DNA of 64,000 nt, taken from Microbacterium halimionae (GTDB lineage: Bacteria; Actinomycetota; Actinomycetes; Actinomycetales; Microbacteriaceae). The translations under genes and the position numbers were made by a program. Of the stretch, positions 52,071 to 59,579 are shown in pieces (position 1 is the first letter of the stretch; every line of letters begins with the position of its first letter). The stretch lies in the NCBI RefSeq assembly GCF_011761265.1, contig NZ_JAAOZB010000002.1:682001-746000 (forward strand). The letters are read 5' to 3'. The notes under the pieces are model-generated. The model was not told where the DNA came from, made no database searches, and saw only the letters and a list, made by a program, of their open reading frames with translations.

Positions 52071-53072
52071 ATGACCGACCCTGCGGACTATCAAAAACGG
52101 GATGACGAGCTTCCCTCTCAGTCAGAATCCCCACACGCGTTTGGTGACCAGGTTCGCTCTGCACGGACCGAGTTCGAAACCCAGGTAGCGCATGCGCGCG
52201 CCGAGTTTGAAGAAGCGAACGCTCGTATTCGCGAGCGCACCGGTCGCGATCTCATTCTGGCAATCCTCATCGGTGTGAGTATTGGCGCAATCGTTCTTGC
52301 TTCGCTGTTGTTCGCCAGCTGGCCGTTCGCGGTTTTTGCAGCGGCAGCGACGGTGCTCAGCATCTTTGAATTTACGAGAGCATTGCAGGCTTCGGGTCGT
52401 CGAATCGATCTTGTTCCGCAAGTAGCTTCGGGTCTCGCAATTGTCGCGTCTGGTTACCTGCTGGGGCTCCGGGTGCACTGGGTCGTTGTCTTCGTTGCCG
52501 TCGCTTTTGTCGTCGTCTGGCGCTTGATCGCCCAGATGAGCGCTCAAGATGCACGCTCATACGGCGATGTCGTGGATGACATCTTGTATTCCACGTTCGT
52601 GCAGATGTACATCCCGTTCCTCGCAAGCCTCGTCCTGATTTTGCTTCGAAATGAAAACGGCGCGTGGTGGGTGCTCGCTTTCTTGATAGTCGTGGTTGTA
52701 TCGGATACAGGTGCGTATGCCTCGGGCCTCACGATGGGCCGTCACCCGATGGCGCCTCGCATTAGCCCAAAAAAGACCTGGGAGGGCTTCGCAGGTGCTG
52801 CCTTCGCCGCAATTGTCGCTGGTGTGCTGCTCGCTTGGCTGTTGCTCGGATTGCCATGGTGGACCGGCATAATTTTCGGAGCAGTTGTGCTGTGCACTGC
52901 GACGATTGGTGATTTGGGCGAATCAATGGTCAAACGCGACCTCGGGATTAAAGATATGAGTTCCTGGCTTCCCGGCCACGGCGGGGTTCTTGATCGCTTG
53001 GACTCAATTCTTCCTTCAACCGTGCCAGCGCTCGTTCTCTACTATCTGCTCACGCCATTGGTAATGACATGA
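52071..53072 (+). CDS. cdsA: Phosphatidate cytidylyltransferase
   Basis: 333 residues. It makes CDP-diacylglycerol from phosphatidic acid and CTP in the membrane. A cytoplasmic N-terminal region (about 1-55) with a short coiled coil (QVAHARAEFEEANARIR) is followed by roughly eight helices. The signature SPKKTWEGFAGAAFA near residue 230 and GDLGESMVKRDLGIKDM, with PGHGGVLDRLDS, is intact. It overlaps the DivIVA-domain gene by four bases (ATGA). Confidence 0.93.
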   Translation: MTDPADYQKRDDELPSQSESPHAFGDQVRSARTEFETQVAHARAEFEEANARIRERTGRDLILAILIGVSIGAIVLASLLFASWPFAVFAAAATVLSIFEFTRALQASGRRIDLVPQVASGLAIVASGYLLGLRVHWVVVFVAVAFVVVWRLIAQMSAQDARSYGDVVDDILYSTFVQMYIPFLASLVLILLRNENGAWWVLAFLIVVVVSDTGAYASGLTMGRHPMAPRISPKKTWEGFAGAAFAAIVAGVLLAWLLLGLPWWTGIIFGAVVLCTATIGDLGESMVKRDLGIKDMSSWLPGHGGVLDRLDSILPSTVPALVLYYLLTPLVMT

Positions 53073-53722
53073 TTCTTGACGATCAGCCCGCGCGAGACGC
53101 GGACCAGCCTGACAGCGAAGGTAGCGACGTAGAGGCCGAAACTGTTGCTGTCGAAAGCAATGGGAGCGCCGCACCAGCTTTGCCTGTCGAACGTGGTCGG
53201 CGTAAGGGCTACGAGCAGCGCGCTGTAGATGCCTTTCTTAGCCACGCGCGAGCTGCATTTGAAGACCAGGTCGACGAGAACACGCCACGTATGACCTCAT
53301 CTTCAGTCCGATCGGCGGCGTTTCCGCTCGCAAAAGGCGGATACGTCGTTGCCGCTGTTGACGCCGCGCTCGGTCGTCTCGAAGATGCTTTCTTCGCTCG
53401 TGAACGAGCAGAGAGCCTTGAGACTGACGGCGTTCAAGAGTGGGTGGATCGCAGCCGAGGAGACGCCCAGGTGATTCTCGACAGGCTCTCACGCCGGCGG
53501 GGACGACGTTTTCGCCATGTTTCCTGGATGCGCTACGGGTATCGCGTCGATGAAGTCGATATCGTTGCTGACAAGATCTCAGGGTACCTGTCCGAAGGTG
53601 AGCCCGTAACGGTGGAGCAGGTGCGCGCAGTTGCATTTCGGATGCAGCGCGGCGGATATCAAGAAACTCAGGTGGACGCTGTTTTGGACGCTGTCGTGGA
53701 AGTGATGTTGGCGGTCCGCTAA
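53069..53722 (+). CDS. DivIVA-domain-containing protein
   Basis: 217 residues, cytoplasmic. The DivIVA-like motif occurs in repeat: RGRRKGYEQRAVDAFLSHAR, AFPLAKGGYVVAAVDAALGRL, SWMRYGYRVDEVDIVADKI and AFRMQRGGYQETQVDAVLDAV, each a Gly-Tyr followed by VD. These short modules resemble the N-terminal lipid-binding region of DivIVA but the protein lacks a long coiled coil. Coupled to cdsA by a four-base overlap, which suggests a membrane-related role; the function is not known. Confidence 0.78.
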   Translation: MILDDQPARDADQPDSEGSDVEAETVAVESNGSAAPALPVERGRRKGYEQRAVDAFLSHARAAFEDQVDENTPRMTSSSVRSAAFPLAKGGYVVAAVDAALGRLEDAFFARERAESLETDGVQEWVDRSRGDAQVILDRLSRRRGRRFRHVSWMRYGYRVDEVDIVADKISGYLSEGEPVTVEQVRAVAFRMQRGGYQETQVDAVLDAVVEVMLAVR

Positions 53723-53766
53723 TCGATAGATCTCCTAGATCTGCGACGCTGATGTGTCGGCGATGA

Positions 53767-53795
53767 TGACACGTTCAGCGTTTGGCCGGTAGACT
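53767..53795 (+). promoter_or_regulatory. Promoter of the transglycosylase gene
   Basis: TGACAC (53767-53772) and TAGACT (53790-53795) are separated by 17 bases; the -10 ends nine bases before the GTG at 53805, so the leader is at most two or three bases. Confidence 0.55.
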
Positions 53796-53804
53796 CGCCA
53801 CACT

Positions 53805-54554
53805 GTGACTTCCGGTAACGAGCTGAATCCCCAGCAATCCCGCCCGATTTCTCGGCGTTCTCAGAACGCTCAGGTCTCGCGACGGTCGTCTGCTGTACCG
53901 CCGCCGCGCTGGTCGCGTCGACGTGGTGTACTTGGAATTTTCGCGGCGCTTGCTGCAGTCGGATTTATCGCGGCGTATGCCGGACCTACAGGACTTGCGG
54001 TCTCTCAAGCGACCGCAGCAGACGAGGTGCCGACGACGTTGTACGCCAGCACGCTCGCAGACGCACAAACGATGCTCGTTTCGGAAGCGTCATCAGACGA
54101 AGCAGAGAGCCTCGACCGCGGGAACTACGAGGTTTACGTAACTCCCACTCCTACTCCAACTCCCACCCCCACTGAAACTGCCGAGGCTGCTTCATCCTCA
54201 TCTTCCTCCTCGCCCTCGACCGGCTGGGCGCCGCCATTTGTAAGCCCGGACCCGGGCAGTGCGCAAGCCGCCGCTTACGACATGGTTATGTCCCGCGGTT
54301 GGGGTGATGGCGAGTTCTCTTGTCTGGTGGCGCTGTGGAATAAAGAGTCAGGCTGGCGCGTGAACGCTTACAACGCCGGCAGCGGTGCATATGGCATTCC
54401 GCAGGCGTTGCCGGGTGGAAAAATGGCCAGCGCTGGCGGCGACTGGGAGACGAATGCTGCAACTCAGATCTCCTGGGGTTTGGGTTACATCTCCGGGCGT
54501 TACGGCACGCCCTGTGGGGCGTGGGGTCATTCTCAAAGCACCGGCTGGTACTGA
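53805..54554 (+). CDS. Secreted transglycosylase-SLT-domain protein
   Basis: 249 residues. A cytoplasmic basic N-terminus and one hydrophobic segment (GVLGIFAALAAVGFIAAYAG, about 42-62) act as signal or anchor. A Thr-Pro repeat (TPTPTPTPTP, about 112-122) and a Ser run link to the catalytic-like domain: SCLVALWNKESGWRVNAYN with the catalytic Glu, then GAYGIPQALPGGKMAS and GLGYISGRYGTPCGAW. It should cleave or remodel peptidoglycan. The GTG start is supported by a promoter just upstream. Confidence 0.85.
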   Translation: MTSGNELNPQQSRPISRRSQNAQVSRRSSAVPPPRWSRRRGVLGIFAALAAVGFIAAYAGPTGLAVSQATAADEVPTTLYASTLADAQTMLVSEASSDEAESLDRGNYEVYVTPTPTPTPTPTETAEAASSSSSSSPSTGWAPPFVSPDPGSAQAAAYDMVMSRGWGDGEFSCLVALWNKESGWRVNAYNAGSGAYGIPQALPGGKMASAGGDWETNAATQISWGLGYISGRYGTPCGAWGHSQSTGWY

Positions 54555-54559
54555 TCAAC

Positions 54560-54844
54560 GTGCCGCGCTCACATAGGCGGCGACCGCAAGAGGGCGCTGG
54601 CGATTCTTTCGAGCGAATGCTCGCGGGGTGGAAGCGATCCGAGACGCGGCGCGGCTCGCAGTGGACAGTTCAGCCTGTTTCAGCAACACAAGCCAACAAG
54701 ACCTACGTTTGTCCTGGGTGCGGCGGATCGGTTGCTCCCGGCGTCTCGCACCTCGTGGTGTGGCGAGCAGACGGGGTGCTCGGCGACGCTGCAGATCTCG
54801 CTGGACGTAGGCACTGGCACTCTCACTGTTGGAAGGTGTACTGA
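54560..54844 (+). CDS. Small Cys/His-rich conserved protein of unknown function
   Basis: 94 residues from a GTG five bases after the transglycosylase stop. The Arg-rich start (PRSHRRRPQEGAG) is followed by a compact module: YVCPGCGGSVAPGVSHLVVW and HWHSHCWKVY at the C-terminus, a likely zinc site with two Cys and His/Cys ligands. Homologues in Microbacteriaceae are often labelled ATP/GTP-binding protein with no motif to support it. It is followed directly by the hydrolase gene, and the two probably share a message. Confidence 0.7.
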   Translation: MPRSHRRRPQEGAGDSFERMLAGWKRSETRRGSQWTVQPVSATQANKTYVCPGCGGSVAPGVSHLVVWRADGVLGDAADLAGRRHWHSHCWKVY

Positions 54845-54845
54845 A

Positions 54846-55571
54846 GTGGAAATTCGCGGGCCGCTCTTGTTACCTGCCTCTCGGCAGGAAATTGAACTCA
54901 CGACGTCAGACGGTCTCACGCTGGTAGGAGAACTCGCGCTCCCGCTGGATCGACCTCCCGTGGCAACTCTTGTGACGCTGCATCCGCTTCCGACCGCCGG
55001 AGGCTTTATGGATTCTCATATCCTGCGGAAGGCCGCGGCGAGACTGCCCGCGCTTGCATCGCTAGCGGTCCTTAGGTTCAATACGCGGGGGACGGCGTCA
55101 CCGCGGGGGACAAGTGAGGGAACTTTTGACGGCGGAAAGTCTGAGGCGCTGGACGTCGAAGCTGCGATGGCATTCGTGGCGGCACAGTCTCTCCCGGCCC
55201 CGTGGCTCGTGGGCTGGTCGTTCGGAACGGAACTCGCGTTGAAGTACGGTCGCAAGTTTGAGGTCGAGGGAGCGATTCTGCTCTCACCGCCCCTCCACCG
55301 AACTAGTGCTGAAGAGGTTGCTGCGTGGCGGGGCGATCCTCGGACGCTTACTGCCCTCATCCCCGAGTTCGATGACTACTTGCGACCAGCGGAAGCTGTT
55401 CAGCGCTTCGCATCGGTGCCAGAGGCTACGATCATTCCCGTAGCGGGAGGAAAGCACCTGTGGGTAGGCGAAGCCCAAACTCGCCGTGTGCTGAGCGAGA
55501 TTGTTGCCGTGGTCAACCCAGATGCGCTGCCGCTTGCGACCAACTGGGATGACGAAGCGAGCATGCCTTAG
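54846..55571 (+). CDS. Alpha/beta hydrolase
   Basis: 241 residues from a GTG two bases after the preceding stop. The fold is clear: LHPLPTAGGFMDSHIL (oxyanion strand and loop), RFNTRGTASPRGTSEG, the nucleophile elbow VGWSFGTELAL (GxSxG) near residue 122, a late Asp in LIPEFDDYLRP and the His in GGKHLW. Such compact hydrolases resemble the dienelactone/KANL3-like group; the substrate is unknown. It converges on the AI-2E-family gene. Confidence 0.85.
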   Translation: MEIRGPLLLPASRQEIELTTSDGLTLVGELALPLDRPPVATLVTLHPLPTAGGFMDSHILRKAAARLPALASLAVLRFNTRGTASPRGTSEGTFDGGKSEALDVEAAMAFVAAQSLPAPWLVGWSFGTELALKYGRKFEVEGAILLSPPLHRTSAEEVAAWRGDPRTLTALIPEFDDYLRPAEAVQRFASVPEATIIPVAGGKHLWVGEAQTRRVLSEIVAVVNPDALPLATNWDDEASMP

Positions 55572-55579
55572 CGCTTGGC

Positions 55580-56635
55580 TCAGCGTTCGTTTTGCCGCGG
55601 AATGACGACCTGCCGATAGATGATGAGGATGCTCGCGGCCACCGGAATGGCGATGAGTGCGCCGAGCAGGCCGAGTAGCGAACCACCCGCCAACGCCGCG
55701 ATAACTACTACGGCGCCGGGCACTGCAACGGCGCGGCTCATGATTCGTGGTGAAATCACGTAAGCCTCGATCTGCATGTAGATGAGGTAATAGATCGCCG
55801 CGATGAGTGCAGTTGTCGGCGAACCAAGTCCGCCGGGCAGAAGGCACGCGAGAACGATGAGGGTCGAGCCAGTGAGTGTGCCGACGAGCGGAATGAGCGA
55901 GAAAAAGAAAGCGACAACCGCGAGTACCGCAGGAAACGGTGCGCCAATGATCGTGAGAAAGATGGCACTCAGGATGCCGTTTGCGACGCCCAGGCTTACT
56001 TGCCCGATGACGTAGAAGCCAACGGAGTCGGTGATCTGCTCGGAAAGATCGATGAAGCGGGGGCGGCGAGAAGCCGGGACGAGCTGATACACCGCGGCTT
56101 TCAACGACGGGGTCGAAGCCGTGAAGTAGATCGTGAGGATGAGCACGATGAAGGCTCCGGCGAATCCCGAGAGGATGGACGCGCCTACGGCGAGAACGCT
56201 CTCCCCGATTGAGCCAATATCGAGGGACCGCATCCAGTCGGTGGCGTACTCAAAGATCAGGTCGACGCGGAGATTTGGGAACGTTGTCTCGAGCCAATTG
56301 CGGAGGTCGTCGAAGAAGGTGCCTTTTTCAACGAGGTCGGCAATGACCTTGACGAGCTGACCGACTTGGCTGGCAATGACGGGCACGACCATGACCACAA
56401 TCCCGGTGAAAATGGCGAGCACTCCGAGCACGGTAAGAAGTACCGCAGCCCATCGAGGTAGGCGCTGTTTCTCTAGCCACGAGATGATCGGATCGAGACC
56501 TAGGGAAAGGAAGAGCGCAGTTCCGACATAGAGCAGAATCGTCGAGAGCGTTGTAATGCTCTCCAGCAGCATGATTCCGAGGCCCACCCCAAGGGTGGCC
56601 ACCAGCGCAACCCGAAAGGGATTTTGAATCTTCAC
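55580..56635 (-). CDS. AI-2E family (UPF0118) membrane transporter
   Basis: 351 residues with about eight helices. The family pattern is two N-terminal hairpin helices, a soluble segment (about residues 85-145, with DDLRNWLETTFPNLRVD), then LVPASRRPRF and the helix set GVANGILSAIFLTIIGAPFP, FFFSLIPLVGTLTG and IYYLIYMQIEAYVISP. Some members export autoinducer-2 and others are Na+/H+ antiporters, so the name gives no firm substrate. GGAGGGG precedes the GTG start. Confidence 0.85.
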   Translation of the reverse strand: MKIQNPFRVALVATLGVGLGIMLLESITTLSTILLYVGTALFLSLGLDPIISWLEKQRLPRWAAVLLTVLGVLAIFTGIVVMVVPVIASQVGQLVKVIADLVEKGTFFDDLRNWLETTFPNLRVDLIFEYATDWMRSLDIGSIGESVLAVGASILSGFAGAFIVLILTIYFTASTPSLKAAVYQLVPASRRPRFIDLSEQITDSVGFYVIGQVSLGVANGILSAIFLTIIGAPFPAVLAVVAFFFSLIPLVGTLTGSTLIVLACLLPGGLGSPTTALIAAIYYLIYMQIEAYVISPRIMSRAVAVPGAVVVIAALAGGSLLGLLGALIAIPVAASILIIYRQVVIPRQNER

Positions 56636-56802
56636 AGTTGTCCCCTCCGACAGGTGTAGTTCTCCTGTTCAGAGAATACGCATTGTTTCGCGACGCGGGG
56701 TGATCGACGCCTTCCCGGGGCGCTCTCAGCCGCGATTGGATAGTCTGGAACGTCGAGTCTTAGCTTCACCGCGCCCTGAGGTGAAGCACAGGAGGTATAT
56801 TC

Positions 56803-58608
56803 GTGCGTTTTGTGTGGGCCGTAGCCGCGTTTGTGCTCGCTGCGTTGCTGATTGGCGGAGGCATCGCGCAACGGACCGTATTTAGCGGCCCATCGACGCA
56901 AACAGCGAACATCGAAGTTGATGCTGATGCGCCATACGTTGTCATTGATGGCGATGTCATGTCGATGCTTACCGGAACTCAGACCCTGCGGATTGAAGAC
57001 ACGGGCAGCGTATTCGCGGCATACGGCAGGACGACCGATGTCGATGCATGGGTGGCGAGGTCGGAGTACACCCGCGTAGCCCTCGACGATGACGGTGCTA
57101 TCACGAGCTCACTTGTAGAGCCCGAAGTCGTCGATGAGGAAACCGATGGCTCTGATGACGCGACTACGACCCCGGTCGGGTCGGACTTGTGGCTCGACGA
57201 GTTTCAACAAGACGGCGTAGTGACGACGCCGTTGCAGATTCCCTCGACGATGAGCGTCATCATCGCCACAGATGGCCAATCTCCCGCACCCGCAAGTGTC
57301 ACTGTCTCGTGGCCCTTAGACAACGCGACACCGTGGGCGGGTCCGCTCATCGTGCTGGGGGGTGCGTTTCTCGGCGCGGGCGTGATTCTGTATGTGCTGG
57401 GAATTCGGCATGCCCGCCGTTCTCGTGGGCCGCGCCGCAAGGCGCCGCCGCCGTTGGCACACACCCAGCCCATCGACGTCGCCGGAGATATTGAAAGTGG
57501 CTCAGGGAAGAAGGGCGTCATTTCCGCAACGGGCAGGCGCAGATCTATCGGTAAGCGCAGTTTGGCTGCCGTGCCTGTGCTCGCGGTCTCGGTGGGCCTC
57601 CTCGCGGGCTGTTCTGCAGAAGCATGGCCGCAGCTGGCTCCAAGTCCGACTCCATCGCCGAGCACAACGGTGATTGATGCAGAAGACCAGCAATTACCTG
57701 CCGTCACCGAAGCTCAAGCAAAGGCTATCCTCGTCGAGATTTCTCAGACAGTTGCTCAGGCCGACGCCGATATGGACTCAGATCTTGCCGCGACGCGACT
57801 CGACGGCGCGGCGCTCGATGTGCGCGACACGAACTACACGCTGAGATCACAGATCGCCGACTACGCGACGCCTGATGCGATACCGACGGATCCGGTATCG
57901 ATCATTCTCCCGCAGGCCTACGACGGGTGGCCCCGGACCGTGATGATGGTCGTCGGTGATGAAGACGACACTGACCCCGCGCCGACAATCATGATGATGA
58001 CTCAAGAAGACGCGTGGTCTCAGTACAAGCTCACCTACATCGGTGGGATCGAAGCGGCAACCGCGATGCCTGATCTGGCTCCCACATACGTCGGCGCTGT
58101 TCAGGTGCGGCCGGATACTTCGTTCTTGGTCATCTCGCCGGATGAGCTACCTGCCGCGTATGCGGATGTCTTGAACAACGGTGAGGACAGCGAATACGCG
58201 GTTCTCTTCGACGACGAGAGCGATAAATTCCGCCAGATGATCGTGGATGATCGCCAGAAGCGTCTGGATGAGTTCAATCAGACCGCGACTGACACCGGTA
58301 CTCTCTCGTTCTCCGCGGAGGCTGGGGAGAACGATCCTCTGGCGTTGGCCACTCTGGAGAGCGGAGCGATCGTAGCCGTGGACGTCTCGGAGGTTGATAC
58401 CGTGAAGCCGACCAACAGCGACGCCGTGATCAAGCTTGACAATAACCCCACGGTAAAGACGCTGTCAGGGAGCGATGAATCGCAGTCGGGCTTCACGACG
58501 ACATTCAAAGACCAGCTTTTCTTCTACGTTCCAGGCCAAGGCTCAACGGAGAAGATCCGATTGCTCGGCTACTCTTCCGACATTCTCAATGCAAAGGTGA
58601 TTCAGTGA
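56803..58608 (+). CDS. Composite membrane protein with internal lipobox-like segment, unknown function
   Basis: 601 residues from a GTG after AGGAGG. Layout: signal/anchor helix (about 1-22), an extracytoplasmic domain (23-175), a transmembrane helix (about 178-200) with a basic cytoplasmic stretch (RHARRSRGPRRK), a third hydrophobic segment ending in LLAGC (Cys270), and a 330-residue domain with acidic character and SEYAVLFDDESDK. The second half would read as a stand-alone lipoprotein, so this looks like a fusion of a membrane protein and a lipoprotein. It is coupled by GTGA overlap to the CnoX-like gene. I do not recognise a named family. Confidence 0.7.
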   Translation: MRFVWAVAAFVLAALLIGGGIAQRTVFSGPSTQTANIEVDADAPYVVIDGDVMSMLTGTQTLRIEDTGSVFAAYGRTTDVDAWVARSEYTRVALDDDGAITSSLVEPEVVDEETDGSDDATTTPVGSDLWLDEFQQDGVVTTPLQIPSTMSVIIATDGQSPAPASVTVSWPLDNATPWAGPLIVLGGAFLGAGVILYVLGIRHARRSRGPRRKAPPPLAHTQPIDVAGDIESGSGKKGVISATGRRRSIGKRSLAAVPVLAVSVGLLAGCSAEAWPQLAPSPTPSPSTTVIDAEDQQLPAVTEAQAKAILVEISQTVAQADADMDSDLAATRLDGAALDVRDTNYTLRSQIADYATPDAIPTDPVSIILPQAYDGWPRTVMMVVGDEDDTDPAPTIMMMTQEDAWSQYKLTYIGGIEAATAMPDLAPTYVGAVQVRPDTSFLVISPDELPAAYADVLNNGEDSEYAVLFDDESDKFRQMIVDDRQKRLDEFNQTATDTGTLSFSAEAGENDPLALATLESGAIVAVDVSEVDTVKPTNSDAVIKLDNNPTVKTLSGSDESQSGFTTTFKDQLFFYVPGQGSTEKIRLLGYSSDILNAKVIQ

Positions 58609-59579
58609 GCAACGTCACACCCGGCGCCGTGATGCGAGGCGCCATCGATCTTTCAGCGCTGCGTCAGCGTCACGATGCGCAATCCGCAACTTCTGCGGCG
58701 TCGCCCACAGGCACTCCTGCTGTGCCCGCAAACGCACCGTCAGATGTTTCGGTTCCGTCCCTCGTCATGGACGTGAGCGATCAGACATTCGGCCAGATTT
58801 TGGAGCTTTCTCGAACTGTTCCAGTTGTGGTCGACTTGTGGTCTGCGCGCAGCGAAGCGAGCGCGCAGCTGAGCCCCATCGTGGAAAAGATCGTTCGTGA
58901 AGCCGATGGCGCTCTCTTGCTTGCGAGAGTCGACGCCGATACGAACCCGCAGGTTGCCCAGAGCTTCCGCGCACAGTCGATACCTATGGTCGTTGCACTC
59001 GTTGCGGGACAACCTGTCCCGCTCTTCAACGGAACGGTCACTGAACAGCAGGTCCGTGAGGTCTTCGGCCAGTTGCTCCAGGTCGCCGGGCAAAACGGAG
59101 TCTCCGGCCGCGTCAGCGTGACCGAATCCGCCGAAGACTCTGCGGATGAGGCGACGGAACCGCCGCTTCCGCCATTGCACGCTGAAGCATACGAAGCCAT
59201 CGAGGCGGGCGACTACCCGAGGGCTGCGCTCGCATATGAAAAGGCTATTCAAGAGAACCCGAGAGACGTCGATGCGCGCACCGGGTTAGCTCAGGTACGT
59301 CTTCTCCAACGCGTCCAGGATCTTGATGCGCAGGACGTGCGCGTCGCTGCAGCTGCCGGGCCACGAGATGTGAACGCTCAGTTCGCTGTTGCTGACCTCG
59401 ATCTCGCGGGTGGGCACGTCGAGGATGCGTTTGGACGCTTGCTCGAGCTGTTTGCGTCGCTGCCAATCGACGAGCGTCCGCTTGTGCGCGAACGGATCGT
59501 CGAGTTTTTCGGCCTCGTGGGCGACGCCGATCCCCGAGTGCTCCGCGCGCGCAGCCAGCTTGCGTCGCTGCTCTTCTAG
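58605..59579 (+). CDS. CnoX/YbbN-like thioredoxin-fold protein with tetratricopeptide repeats, no CxxC
   Basis: 324 residues. A thioredoxin-like domain (about 50-160, VVVDLWSARSEASAQLSPIV) is followed by a TPR-type helical domain (from about 185, EAYEAIEAGDYPRAALAYEK, LAGGHVEDAFGRLLELFASL). At the place of the redox motif the sequence is SEAS (Ser83, Ser86) rather than CxxC, so it cannot do thiol exchange; CnoX-type proteins act as holdases and pass clients to chaperones. It overlaps the preceding composite gene by four bases and converges on glgB by four. Confidence 0.88.
   Translation: MSNVTPGAVMRGAIDLSALRQRHDAQSATSAASPTGTPAVPANAPSDVSVPSLVMDVSDQTFGQILELSRTVPVVVDLWSARSEASAQLSPIVEKIVREADGALLLARVDADTNPQVAQSFRAQSIPMVVALVAGQPVPLFNGTVTEQQVREVFGQLLQVAGQNGVSGRVSVTESAEDSADEATEPPLPPLHAEAYEAIEAGDYPRAALAYEKAIQENPRDVDARTGLAQVRLLQRVQDLDAQDVRVAAAAGPRDVNAQFAVADLDLAGGHVEDAFGRLLELFASLPIDERPLVRERIVEFFGLVGDADPRVLRARSQLASLLF

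Noticed and set aside
54140..54175. Thr-Pro codon repeat considered as a microsatellite or regulatory repeat
   Set aside because: It encodes the Thr-Pro linker of the secreted transglycosylase; codons vary, so it is an ordinary cell-wall linker.
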